From positions 41,113,283-41,177,282 of the forward strand of contig CM053331.1 of the NCBI GenBank assembly GCA_028583605.1: 64,000 nt of DNA. The letters run 5' to 3'. This DNA comes from Dastarcus helophoroides. Lineage: Eukaryota > Arthropoda > Insecta > Coleoptera > Bothrideridae. Shown piece after piece: positions 11,311 to 25,095 of this stretch. Position numbers and translations under genes: made by a program. Numbering within the stretch: position 1 is the first letter of the stretch; the number at the start of each line of letters is the position of its first letter. A model generated the notes under the pieces. That model was given only the letters and a program-made list of their open reading frames with translations. It did no database searches and was not told the DNA's origin.

Positions 11311-11938
11311 TGTAACCAAATGTAAATTATAGAATTTAGTACATAAGAAAATTTTCTAGAAAGATCTGATAAGGGGAAAGCGACCGCGATAACGAAACAA
11401 ACGGCAGATAAGCGTTCCAGAAATTTCGTCAAACGATAAATACGTATTTCATCAGAGCTAGATATTGGGTAAAAAATTCACAATAAAAATGTGCAAAATG
11501 AAAAATACTGTAACCAAATGTAAATTATAGAATTTAGTACGTAAGAAAATTTTCTAGAAAGATCTGATCAGGGGAAAGCGGCCGCGATAACGAAGCAAAC
11601 GGCAGATAAGCGTTCCAGAAATTTCGTCAAACGATAAATACGTATTTCATTAGAGCCAGATTTTAGGTAAAAAATTCACAATAAAAATGTGCAAAATGAA
11701 AAATACTGTAACCAAATGTAAATTATAGAATTTAGTACGTAAGAAAATTTTCTAGAAAGATCTGATCAGGGGAAAGCGGCCGCGATAACGAAGCAAACGG
11801 CAGATAAGCGTATCAAAAATTTCGGCAAACGTTAAGCCTTATCTAAGGGATTTTTCTAGAACCTGGTAGCCAAAACTATATAAGGCGGTCGCCTTTCCCT
11901 CGAGTCAGTTAAGAGTCAGTCAGTGTAATTAGTGAGTT
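11311..11938 (+). mobile_element. truncated LTR with three tandem 198-bp 5' units
   Basis: The LTR start TGTAACC occurs at 11311, 11509 and 11707, exactly 198 bp apart. Each unit holds the first ~122 bp of the LTR followed by ~76 bp of host flank, and the junction lies at a shared GATAA. The third copy runs on through U3, TATATAAGG and the TCAGT initiator region to about 11938, where the 19-bp satellite replaces the rest. The poly(A) signal and 3' end are missing. All three units keep TTCCAGAAATTTC or a one-base variant. Confidence 0.8.
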
Positions 11939-11944
11939 TACTTT

Positions 11945-13330
11945 ATTAAAAATCAGGAATATTTTTGTTGAAAGTCGCGCGTTTTGTCGAAAATCTCACA
12001 TTTTGTTGAAAATCGCATTTTTTTTTTATCAAATGCGCGAATCTTTTTGAAAAGCGCGTATTTTTTTGAAAAGCGCGAAATCTTTTAAAAATTGCGAAAT
12101 TTTTGAAAATTGCGAAATTTTCGAAAATCGCGAATTTTTTTAAAAACCGAAAATTTTTTTGAAAATTGCGTATTTGAAAATTGCCATTTTCTTTAAAAAT
12201 TAAATTTTTTGAAAATTGGAAATTTTTTTGAAAATCGAGATATTTTTGGAAAATTGCGAATATTTTTTGTGTAAAAACGCGCATTTTGTAAAAAATCAAG
12301 ATTTTTTTTAATGAAAATGCCGAATTTTTTTAAAAATTGGGAATTTTTTTAAAAATTGGTAATTTTTGTGAAATATCGAATTTTGTAGAAAATCGCGAAT
12401 TTATTTGAAAATTGCGAATTTTTTGAGAACCGCAAATGTTGAAAATCTTGCATTTTTTAGAAAATCACCATTTTTTTCTAACAAAAATCGCGGATTTTTT
12501 CGAAAATTGCGAATATTTTTAAAATCGTGAATTTTTTTTGAATATCGTGAAATTGTTGAGAATAGCGTGTATTAATAGAAATCTCGCCTTATTTTTGAAA
12601 ATGGCCTTATTTTTGAAAATCGCCATTTTTTTTAATAAAAATCGCGAATTTTTTTGAAAATCGCGATATTTTTGAAAATCGCGCGGTTTGCTGAAAATGG
12701 CGAATTCTTTTTGAAAATTGCGAATATTTTTAAAATCGTGAATTTTTGTTGAAAATGGCGAAATTTTTGAGAATCGCGTGTATTAATAAAAATCATTTTT
12801 TTATAAAAATCGCGAATGTTTTTGAAAATCGCATATTTTGTTGAAAATCGCGCAGTTTGCTGAAAATGGCGAATTCTTTTTGAAAATCGCGAATATGTTC
12901 AAAATCGTGAATTTTTTTTGAAAATCGTGAAATTTTTGAGAATATAGCGTCTATTAATAAAAATCTCCCTTTTTTTTGGAAAATCGCCATTTTTTTTAAT
13001 AAAAATCGCGAATTTTTTTGAAAATCGCGATATTTTTGAAAATCGCGATATTTTTGAAAATCGCGCGGTTTGCTGAAAATGGCGAATTCTTTTTGAAAAT
13101 CGCGCCTTTGGCCAAGTAAGGCGATTTTTTTTAAATCGTATTTTTTTTGAAAATCCATTTTTCTTTGAAAAGCAATTTTTTTTTGAAAATTGCGAATTTT
13201 TTTGAAAATTGTGAATTTTTTCTCTTTACTGGAAATTTTAAATCCCAATTTTTTCAAATCCAGATTTTTTCAAAATCACGATTTTTTTTGAAAATTGCGA
13301 ATATTTTAAAATTTTTCAAAATTCTTGTTT
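11945..13330 (-). repeat. 19-22 bp satellite array, form 1, inverted
   Basis: This is the same repeat as at 2231-5560 but with the T-rich strand on plus (TTTTTTTGAAAATCGCGAAT). The marker TCGCGTGTATTAATA recurs near 12560, 12770 and 12945, the reverse complement of the marker in the left array. It abuts the truncated LTR directly. Confidence 0.85.
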
Positions 13331-14380
13331 CTTTACTGGAACTTTTAATTTAAAAAAAAAACTGTTCTTGCTTAAAAACTTTGACATTAACAAAATCGAT
13401 TTTGTTTTACTAATTTCGATTTAATTTTTCGATGTTTTCGCTAATTTTAACTTTTTCGGAATTTCGACTTTCTTGGAGAGTTGATATTTTGAATATTAAG
13501 ACCTTTCTCGAAAAATTTTACGTTTGGAAATTTAACTTTTTTAAACTACCACTTTTTTGAAAATTTAAATTTCTCGAAATTACGACTTATTTTGAAAATT
13601 TAGATTCTTTTTCAAAATTGACGTTTTTCGAAATTGTAACATTTTTTAAATTTGACTTTTTTTAAAAGTTGGTCATTTTCTCAATTTTATTTTTTTTATG
13701 CTCAAATGACCAAATTTCGACATTTTTGGCAAGTTCTATCATACTTCGTTTTAAAAAGGTAGATTTTAAAAAATCGCCATTTTTTTTGAAATGTAGTTTT
13801 TTCGAAATCTACTTTTATTTTGAAAATGTTTTTGTTCAAATTTCGATTTCACATTATTTGTCAATATTTAGATTTCACATTTTTTCTCAAAATTTTACCT
13901 TTTCATGAATAAGATTTTGTTGAAAAATTTACTTTTTTCTACATTTTTCAATGCCGGAATTTCGAAATTTCGACTTTTTTTAAATTCGACCTTTATAACA
14001 ATTTCGCCTTTTCCTCTATGTTAACTCAAATGCTCAAAATTTGACATTTTTGAAAGGTTCTAATCTGAAAAGTTCGATTTTAAAAAAAAAATTGCAACAA
14101 CTTGAAATCCTACTTTTTTCGAAATTGACCTTTTATTTTGAAACCAACATTTTTCGAAATTTGGATTTCAAACTTTTTCTCAAAATTTTAACTGTTCATA
14201 AATTGGGATCCTTTTTGAAAAATTCACCTTTTTCCAACACCTTTTACACCCAAATCTCAAAAAGTTGACTCTTTTTTTGAAATTCGACCTTTTTAAAAAA
14301 TCAGCCTTTTTCTACATTTTAACTTTTTTTATGCCCAAATTTCGACATTTCTGACCAATTTTACTTCTCTTTAAAAATTG
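13331..14380. repeat. degenerate T-rich sequence with TTTCGA words
   Basis: Irregular words such as TTTTTCGAAATTTCGAC recur without a clean period. It resembles a decayed 19-bp satellite. No coding signal was seen. Confidence 0.45.
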
Positions 14381-14574
14381 AAATACAGAACTTGTCCCCT
14401 GAAATTAAAAAAGGTTAAAAAGCACAACAGAGATTGCTATCGAAACGGCGTTAGAGCAACCTCTGTTGTGTTTTTTAAGAGATATTCTCTCTGAAGATGA
14501 TAGCTTGGCCATCGAAACGTTGCTCCAACGCGTTTCGACAGCCAAGATGTCATCTTCAAAGAGAAACTGTTGAG
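14381..14574 (+). mobile_element. palindromic element, rearranged left part, copy 3
   Basis: The left arm (AAATACAGAACTTGTCCCC) leads into a partial direct repeat of the GCTATCGAAACG block (14436 and 14508, 72 bp apart). A hammerhead-like core CTGAAGA-TGATAGC-TTG-GCCATC-GAAACG (14491-14519) is followed at once by an inverted core ending at 14572. The matching right arm appears only after the CT array (16003-16141), so the pyrimidine array lies inside this element. Confidence 0.65.
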
Positions 14575-14584
14575 TAAATTTTTG

Positions 14585-16002
<1,418 letters not shown>

Positions 16003-16141
16003 TCTCTGAAGATGATAGCTTGGCTGTCGAAACGCGTTAGCACAACTTTTCTTGTGTTTGTTTTTTAATCTTTCTTGGTTTCGGAGGACAAGTTCTGTAT
16101 TTTAATTTTTGAAGATATCCAAGGACCAGTCCGTTCCACCA
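16003..16141 (+). mobile_element. palindromic element, right half, copy 3 continued
   Basis: CTCTCTGAAGATGATAGC, TTG, GCTGTC, GAAACGCGTTAG is followed by the right arm to GACCAGTCCGTTCCACCA. The CT array ends exactly at the CTCTCT that forms the hammerhead stem I strand in other copies. No left arm is present at this junction; it lies before the array at 14381. Confidence 0.7.
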
Positions 16142-16440
16142 TTACTTCGTTTTGAAAAGTTCGATTTAAAAAAATTTCAATTTTTTTGAAATTTCACTTT
16201 TTTCGAAATTCCTGCCATTATTTTGAAAATTTCGAATTTTTTCGAGATTTGGATTTCAAACTTTTTCTCGCAATAACTTTTGAAAACTGTTTTAATTTCG
16301 ACGTCTCAAAACTTGCACTTTTGTTTCATTTCGATTTTGTCAAAATGTTGACTTATTTTAAAAGTATTTCGACTATTTCAAAACCTGACTCTTAGCCAAA
16401 TGCAGCCTTTTTTAAAAAATGTTGACGTTTTACATTTTTC
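16142..16440. repeat. degenerate T-rich satellite-like sequence
   Basis: TTTTGAAATTTC and TTTTTCGA words recur, as at 13331-14380. No coding signal. Confidence 0.4.
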
Positions 16441-19400
16441 GATTGTTTTTAAATGGAGCCCCTAAGGAAAAAGAATGTTAAATACTTGGTTTAATATTTG
16501 CCTCGGAGAATATTTATGATAAGTTTCGTGTAAAATTGACTCAAAAATATTTTTCCTACGCCAATTTGTGTATCATGCTTTACTTCTTGACGGGTGGAAT
16601 TTCGAAAAAATCCCTTCTAGTAATACCTGCCTCAATCGCAATATCATTAAATTTAATCACGATTCAGAAGGTTTAGTCACGGCAGAAAATCTAAAAAAAA
16701 AACGTTCGACCGCTTAAAAGAGAACCCTCGTTAACATAAAAGATCACAACAAACGTTTTACGACTTCATAGGTCAATAAACGTTTGTCACGTTATCACTT
16801 ATCCGGCAGGTAAAAAGCGAAACACCTTTTATAATTAATTTACAGTTATTCTTTATATTTCGTTGGATAATTACTTATTTGTATTTTCAAACACTCAAAA
16901 CTAATATGAAAATAATTGCATCTATTATTTTTGGTTTTAATAATTAACCAATCTGACGAAAAACGAAGCAGACATTCTAAACCATACATTGACGTCAAAC
17001 CTTACAAAAATAATTAACCACTTTGACTCGACTTAAACCATGAAAAATAAAATAAATAGAGATGCGACGCATCCAACAAAATTATTGTTGAATGCTCAAA
17101 CAGCTAGCGTATTTAGCTTCAAAATGATTAAGCCTCAAAAATTGTGGATGACCGCTCCGCAGAACCGCTTATAACATCGGAGGCCCCGCGGCTCCAGTTT
17201 TCGAAGCTGCGCCCTTTTTGCTACATACGAAACCCATCTTGAGACATTTAGGGCTGCAAATCTTAATAGCGCGTCGCTGAAATATTCATCCCGGTCGGAG
17301 TATGGTCGCACCAGGAGGCGAAAGCGGGGTGGAGGGGGCGAAATGTTGCTCAAGCCCACTACTCAGCTATTCAAGTTTAAATTAGTTAAATAAATAATGA
17401 CTAAACAATATCCTAGCGAGTTCTTAAAGAGCAATCTAGAGCTGAAAGCTCAGTAGGGTCGGAAAATTAATTATTAACAACTCTACTAGATTGAGTTTAA
17501 TATTTTAGAAGGCGTTCGCCTGAAAATCTACAACTTATACTTATCGATTACTCTAAAATAATTCCGTCTTAAATCTTAATGAGTCTGGTTTAATCATTAA
17601 CGACTAATTTTTTCGCTTTCGAAGAAAATATTATCTAGGGGGTGAGGATGTTACGACTTATATGGGGGGTGCGTGATGTGGGGGTTAAATATTGAAAACC
17701 TAAATTGAAAACATAACTTGAAAACCTAATTTGAAAACATAACTTGAAAAAAAACTTAACTTCTTTCTCCAGAGACCTCGTACAACGTATGAACACTACA
17801 CCGAGAGCAACGCTCTTAAAAATTACATTTTATTTTTAGTTTTGTCTGGTACACATTCATAATTAAAATATTTATGGTCTCTCTGCTGCAAGCAAGCGTG
17901 GTCGCCCATTTAAAAATATTTTAATCACATTTCACAGATTAATAAAATGCTTTTAGAGCTTCACACTTAAATCATACGAATGCGTTCGCCGCGGACTTTT
18001 TTTTATTTTTTTCGTTCCCGCTCCAGACGTAAAATGCGTTGGAAGACCAACTCGGGGGGCACCTAAATTTAAACGGATTAATTGTTCTTTTTTTCGTCGA
18101 CCTCCGTTCGATGTATACGTCCACCTTGCGTTTTGAATTTGTGGATTTCGTTGCACTTCGGACGTAATAGTTTGGGCCCGCTGGGCTTAATCAGAATGTC
18201 AATTAGGCGATTCGACGAAGTCGATTAAGTCATTCGACAATTGAGGGAATAAAGTCGCATCTGCTGCTGGCGGGTTACCCGATTTTTAATAAATATGCAA
18301 ATTTTTTCAAACTGTTTTCAATCGATTTTTTAATAATAAAAAAAAGCTGGAGGGGGACACTTGTAACCCAAATTTGTCAAGATATTTGTGTGTCATCGTG
18401 TGATTACCAAAATGTGGCCCTTGGCCATGGAAGCGCCATAAAATTACCCCTTTTATGATCTGAAATGTTCTGGAATTTCTAAATTGTTTTGGAATTTTAC
18501 TCCCAAAAAAACGATTTATAATGAATTTAAAAAATGTAAAAATTAAATCGATTTTATTTGGAGTGGAGGAATTTTCATTACCTTTTCCTTTTTACACGCA
18601 CATATTTTTGTTCTGAAAAAAAATGTAATGAAAAAAAACTAGTTTTCCCTCGAAGATGTCCACTTGTCCCCTTTCAACACAAAACATCTCCAATGGGGGG
18701 TCACGTTGCAAATTCGGGGGCAAAATTGTGAGAACTTACCTAAAAAAAATTGATGAGGTGGCGCCGTCCAGCCCTCGGCTTCAGCGCGATCCCCGCCGAT
18801 GAAGAAAACTGGGTGAAAATGCGTCGCCGCAGTCGCAACTGCAAACACAAAACGTCGTTTTAATAATACACGAACTATGCACATTCGCGATATTTTATAG
18901 TTTTCATTAAAACCTTTCCCGATTTCTTTTACAACCCACGTACCCCGCGCGAAAAAATTTTCCCGCCGCGCGCGCCCCCATTAAAATTATATTTTAACGG
19001 TCGCCTGGCCCATTTCCCCCATTTTATCATCATAGCGAGCGCAAACAATGTAATATTACTGCATTTTCCGGCGCGCGTACTTAACGAAATTCGACTTAGC
19101 GTCATCGAAATACCGAAAAAAAAAATTAGATATTTGTTCGTTTCGGGGGCGGCTTAAGAGTTTCGCCGTGAAGCTGAAAAGTTTTCAGCTTTTAATCTCG
19201 CTGAAAGCCCGACCTCTATAACTTTAATCGTCCAATTCAATTAAACGATATTAAAAATACATTTCATAAAAGTATAACAACGCGAAAATAAATACGGCGG
19301 ACGTTTACTTTTTTGCTCGGCGGAAAAATAGGAAATTGGGGGAAAAGCGGGCGCTCGGAAAGTAAAAAAATTATTTCAATCTAAACGACGGCGCGCGAGG

Positions 19401-20276
19401 GGAGAGAAAACGGCGAAGAATTAAATTTATAAGATGTTTTTACAAGTTGAATAATTTAAACGATCTTTTCGGTTCTTCATATATTTTATTAGTGAGAGAA
19501 TAAATGAAAAAAAGTTGAGGGAAAATTAAAAAAGTTCAGAAATTGCATCAGATTCGTAATAATTGAAGAGCGATTCGTAATAATTGAAAAAGGTTATACT
19601 TCCTCTGCTTCAGCTTATACTAGCAATATTCAATTTTTTTTTAAATTATCCTTCACGTACGTAATGCTGTTACAAGTACGTTTTCCCCTGCATTTGGCAA
19701 CAAAAAAATCGAATTTTACACTCACACTACGTTTAAATCGCAAGGGAACACGTCGGAGTGGCAAAACCGCGTGCATGAGCGCCGCCCGCGGTTGAACTCA
19801 AAGACTAGACCTATGTTGAACTACGGAACTATTTCTCGCTCGAAACGTCGAATATATGTTTGATTTGTATCGGATCGCAAGCACGCTTTCGATGCCAAAC
19901 TTTAAGGTTAGTTTCGAATAATTCGACTAATTCGAAACTAATCTTAACTATTGTGAGAACTCGAACGCGTCTTTTTACCTCTTTCGGTCATTCCAACCTA
20001 TCAGATTCCCTACAAACGGAGTAACGGAAACCTTCCATCTCGACATGCGGTTGCCACCCACGGTCCACCTCTCGACGCTTTAAAAGAGATAGCTGAATCA
20101 ATTTAAGGTTTTCGTGTCAAAATTTGGAGTCGAATTCAATGCTATCAAGTCTTGTTTCAAATTGTTAACTTTAAACACAAAAGTTTTAACTGATTTCCAC
20201 TTTTCCCAAAATATCGAAACTTTACAAAATAATTGGGACTATTTTTGACAATAACCATTTTTTTACGTAATTTGCG
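16441..20276. other. unique intergenic sequence between CT and GA arrays
   Basis: About 3.8 kb without tandem arrays. CpG-richer patches lie at 17150-17340, 17980-18060, 18740-19080 and 19370-19420. The small frames (17135-17359, 17953-18156 and 18639-18884, minus strand) have no recognisable motif or splice context I can defend. A distal promoter or enhancer is possible but not demonstrable. Confidence 0.5.
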
Positions 20277-23138
20277 AAGAGAGATGAGAGAAGAAAGAAC
20301 AGAGAAGAGCGAAGAGTGAAGAGAGAAGAAAGAAGAGAGAAAAGAGAAAAGAGAAAAGAGAATAAAGAAGAACGAACAGAGAAGAGAGCATGGAGAAGAG
20401 AAAAAACAAAAGAGAGAAGAGAGAAGAGAGAAGAGAGAAGAGAGAAGAGAGAAGAGAGAAGAGAGAAGAGAGAAGAGAGAAGAGAGAAGAGAGAAGAGAG
20501 AAGAGAGAAGAGAGAAGAGAGAAGAGAGAAGAGAGAAGAGAGAAGAGAGAAGAGAGAAGAGAGAAGAGAGAAGAGAGAAGAGAGAAGAGAGAAGAGAGAA
20601 GAGAGAAGAGAGAAGAGAGAAGAGAGAAGAGAGAAGAGAGAAGAGAGCAGAGAGAAGAGGAGAAGAGAGAAGAGAGAAGAAGAAGAGAGAAGAGAGAGAG
20701 AAGAAGAGAGAAGAGAGAAGAGAGAAGAGAGAAGAGAGAAGAGAGAAGAGAGAAGAGAGAAGAGAGAAGAGAGAAGAGAGAAGAGAGAAGAGAGAAGAGA
20801 GAAGAGAGAAGAGAGAAGAGAGAAGAGAGAAGAGAGAAGAGAGAAGAGAGAAGAGAGAAGAGAGAAGAGAGAAGAGAGAAGAGAGAAGAGAGAAGAGAGA
20901 AGAGAGAAAAGAGCAGAGAGAAGAGGAAGAAGAAAAGAAAGAAGAGAGCAAGAGAGAAAAGCGAAGAGAGCAGAAAGAAGAAATAAGAGAGAAGAGAGAA
21001 GAGAGAAGAGAGAAGAGAGAAGAGAGAAGAGAGAAGAGAGAAGAGAGAAGAGAGAAGAGAGAAGAGAGAGAGAGAAGAGAGAAGAGAGAAGAGAAAAGAG
21101 AGAAGAGAAAAGATGGAAGAGAGAAAAGAGCAGAGAGAAGAGAGAAGAGAGAAGAGAGAGAAGAGAGAAGAGAGAAGAGAGAAAGAGAGAAGAGAGAAGA
21201 TAGAGAGAGAGAGAGAAGAGAGGAGAAAGAGAAGAGAGAAGAGAGAGAGAGAGAGAGAAGAGAGAGAGAGAAGAAGAGAAGAGAGAAGAGAGAAGAGAGA
21301 AGAAAGAAGAGAAAAAAGAGCAGAGAGAAAGAGAAGAAAGAGCAGAGAGAAGAAAGAAGGGAAGAGAGAAGAGAGAAGAGAAGAGAGACAGAGAAAAAAA
21401 AGAGAGAGAGAAGAGAGAAGGAGAAAAAGAAGAAAAGAGAAAAGAGAGAAAGAAGAAGAGAGAGAGAAAGAGAGGTGAATTTTTCGACTTTGATGAAGCT
21501 TCGAATGACCTTGGTCTAGATTTCGTAAGAGAAAAGAGAGAAGAGAGAAAGAAAAAGAGAGAAAGAGAAAAAGAGAAGAGAGAAGAGAGAAGAGATAAGA
21601 GATAAGAGGAAAAAGAAGAGAGAGAGAGAAGAGTGAAGAGAGAAAAGAAGAGAGAGACGAGAGAGAGAAGAGAAGAGAGAGAGAAGAGAGAGAAGAGAGA
21701 GAAAGGAGAAGAGAGGAGAGAAGAGAGAAAAGAGAAGAGAGAAAAAAGAATAGAGAGAGAAGTGAGAAGAGAGAAGAGAGTAGAGAGAAGAGAGAAGAGA
21801 AAGAGAAAAGAGAGAAGAGCAAAGAGAGAAGATATAAGAGAGAAGAAATAGGAGGAAAGAGAGAAGAGAGAAAAGAGAGAAGAGAGAAGAGAAAAGAGAA
21901 AAAAAGAGAGAAGAAGGAAGAGAGAAGAGAGAACAGAGAAGAGAAGAGAGAAGAGAGAAAAAAGAAGAGTGAAGAGAGAAGAGCGGAAAGAGCAGAGAGA
22001 AGAGAAAAGCGAGATGAGAGAAGAGCGAAAGAGAATAGAGAAGAGAGAAGAGAAAAGAAGAAGAGCGAAGAGAGAAGAGAGAAGAAAGAAGAGCGGAAAG
22101 AGCAGAGAGAAAGAAGAGAGACGAGCGAAGAGAGAAGAGGGAAGAGAAAAGAGAAGAGAGAAAGAGAAAAGCGAAGAGAGAAGAAAGAAGAGAGAAAAGA
22201 GAAAGCGAAGAGAGAGAGAAAAGAAAGAAGAGAGAAGAGAAAAGAGAGAAGAGAGAAGACAGAAGAGAGAAGAGGAAGAAAGAAGAGAGAAGAAAAACGA
22301 GGAAGAGAGAGAGAGAGAAACAAGAAAAGGACAAAAGAGGAAAAGAGAGAAGAGAGAGAGAGAAAGAGAAGAGAAAGAGAGAAGAGAAAAAGAAAACAAA
22401 AGAGGAAGAGAGAAGAAAAAGAGAGAAGAGAGAAGAGAAAGAGAAAGAGAAAAGAAAGAAGAGAGAAGAGAGAAGAGAGAAAAGAAAAAAGAAAAGAGAG
22501 GAGAAATAAGAAAGAAGAGAGGTGAATTTTTCCGACTTGATGAAGCTTCGAATGACCTTGGTCAAGCATCTTCGTGGAAGAGAAAGAGAGAAGAGAGAAT
22601 AGAGAAAAGCGAAGAGAGAAAAGAGAGGAGAGAAGAGAAAGGAGAGAAGAGATAAGAGCGAAGAGAGAAGAGAGAAGAGAAAAGAAAGAAAAGAGAAGGG
22701 AAAAGAGAAAAGAGAAAAGAAGAGAGAAAAGAGAAAAGAAAAGAGAGAAGAGAAAAGAGAGAATAGAGAAGAAAGATGAGAGAAGAGAAAAGAGAGAAGA
22801 CAGAAGAGAAAAGAGAGAATAAAGAAGAGAGAAGAGAGAAGGGGGAGAAGAGAGAAGAAAGAATAGAGAAAAGTGAAAAGAGAGGAGAGAAAAGAGAAGA
22901 GAGAAGAGAGAAAAGAGATGAGAGAAGAGAAAAGAGGGAAGAGAGAAGAGAGAAGAGGGAAGAGGAAAAAGGAAGAGAGTAGAGAATAAAGAGAAGAGAG
23001 TAGAGAGAAGAGAGAAGACAGAAGAGAAAAGAGAGAAGAAAAAAAAGAGGAGATAAAAGAAAGAAGAGAGAAAAGAGAAGACTGAAAAGAGTAGAGAGAA
23101 GAGAGTCGCGAGAAGAGAGAAGAAAGAAGAGAGAAGCG
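20277..23138 (-). repeat. purine array: AGAGAAG heptamer, inverted relative to the CT array
   Basis: Nearly perfect heptamer runs lie at about 20410-20645, 20705-20905 and 20985-21065, with degenerate GA/GAA sequence to 23138. Linkers at 21474-21527 and 22521-22576 are reverse complements of those in the CT array, and a truncated one ends the block (23139-23157). The strand is almost exclusively purine for about 2.9 kb. Open frames of up to 967 codons arise because the period of 7 leaves all frames without stops. Confidence 0.92.
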
Positions 23139-23157
23139 AGGTGAATTTTTTCGACAG

Positions 23158-23340
23158 TTTTTTCAAAATTTCGAGAATATTTTTTACACATTTTGAATTT
23201 TTTTTAAATGTTTAACTTTTTCAAAGACTGGATTTTTTGTGAAAATTTCGACTTCTTAAAAATTTGGATATTTTTACCGTTCCAAAATTTTCACTTTTTC
23301 TAAATTTTACTCCACGTCTATAAAAAAAATATAAAACAGG
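23158..23340. repeat. degenerate T-rich satellite-like flank
   Basis: TTTTTCAAAATTTCGAG-type words resemble the 19-bp satellite. The short stretch contains no other feature. Confidence 0.4.
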
Positions 23341-25095
23341 AAGAAGATAGGTACGCTCAAGAGCGCCATGGGAGCCTGAATATAATGAGATTATGACCGC
23401 TCGGATGGGTATATAGCAAGCATCTACCTTTGGTGGTGAGCGGCTCCCTTAGGTGGTCATTCATGATTATCGCCAATTGGACAAAACATTTAAGTAAAAT
23501 TTTATAAGTTATAATAACTAAAGCGGCCGATGAACGTTTACTAATAACAAATTCGTCATTACACAATCTTTTAACTTTGTAGTATACTAAAAGTAATAGT
23601 TTATCTATCAATTTTATGCAAGTATAATTACGTTTCGACTACATTGCTTAAATGATTTGAATAAAGCATAAAGCATAATCTTCAGAAGTCTGCGTAATCT
23701 TCAGAAAGAAAAAACTTTCTCCACACAGATTCGAGCGAGAGGGAGAGAATTTTTTTCTGAAAAATATCCATAATGACAGATAGATGTAAATTTTAAATCT
23801 CAAATCCTAATTACCGAGATCCACTGCGGGGAAATTTAAACATGGCACTCGACGACATCGCCGGCGATATAGAAAAAAAAAAGTTGGCGCGCTAATGGCG
23901 ACCGCGCGGTGCGGACTTCTTTATAACTCATCATAAATTTCATAGCGCAATATCGCAAAGAACGGGTCGGCCATTTGTTTTTGCTTCGGTATCCCGAATG
24001 ATGTATATTTTAATTTTAAAACTAACGGCTTTCTCCTTCGCAAAGTAAATAATAAAAAAAATGGGCAGCGCCTCGCAAATGTACAAAATTACAAATGGGG
24101 AAATTTACATCCCTTTTGTCGCGCCTCGGAAACAAGTAATTGCGTTAGAAATAAAAGTGCGGAAAAAGGGATAAGTTTTTAGGCCGAAAATTCGTCGTCG
24201 AAATGGGGGGACGGTGGGTGACGTTCGCAACGTTGGGGGGGGGGGGCGTGAGGTGGGAAATCTAGTAGCATGTATCGGACGGCGGCGTACAGGAACAACA
24301 CAACACGATGCAGAAGAGGCAGTTTAATCATTATAATTAAACAAAACATAGTATCCAGATGACGATATACACCGATGCAGATTCTAACGTAAATATAGTT
24401 ATTGTGTTCCGAACCCATGCAAACGTTTGTTTGCGTTTCCAAGTGGACTGGGTAAAGGAGAAAGAGGGGAAACTAATAATTTCAGGACACTAATTAATTC
24501 AAAATATCATTCCATTATCCGTTTCGAATGAATTGTATTCAAATTATATTAAGTTAATTGAATTTACTTTATGTCGACTTTTTATATAATTACTTTTGTA
24601 TCAGCTTCGACCCCATTTATAGATTTTCCAATATTATTATTTAATTGATGGATAATTAACCTTAATGGCCAATTTATTAGACTGCATGCCTTCCTTTGTT
24701 TTCTCGGTAACAGGGAGGGACCTCAACGATATCCTGGCAGATGGAAATGCTTTAAGCTATTAAAGAACATTTTTTCTCTCGCGTGAACCGCCGATACCAA
24801 ACGCGGTTTTCGAAACTATGAAATGTTCTCAAGAATAAGATTTCTTAACGGTTATGAACCATTCGACTTTCCTCAAACCAAATTTTTAACCCTAAAAATG
24901 GTGAACTCCCATGCAAATTTTTATTGCCCCATTTTAACACTTTTAAAGAATGAATGTTCAAAAAATTATTTCTTAATGCTGACATGTGTTATATAAAGAA
25001 ATCCTGTATAAAATTTCATGCTTTTAAATCAACAGGTTGAGACTGTGACTTTTATTAAATAAGTGAAATAAAATGTACTCCTTAATTACATCATA
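23341..25095. other. unique intergenic sequence, nothing recognised
   Basis: AT-rich with a CpG-richer patch near 23880-23920 and a G-run at about 24233-24246. Minus-strand frames at 23357-23611 and 24179-24442 lack family motifs. I see no RNA gene. Confidence 0.5.

Noticed and set aside
20222..23166. Open frames of up to 967 codons, Ser/Leu/Phe-rich, in the purine array
   Set aside because: A 7-bp repeat of only A and G (or C and T) lacks stop codons in every frame. Similar long frames are open on both strands, and the products are pure low complexity.
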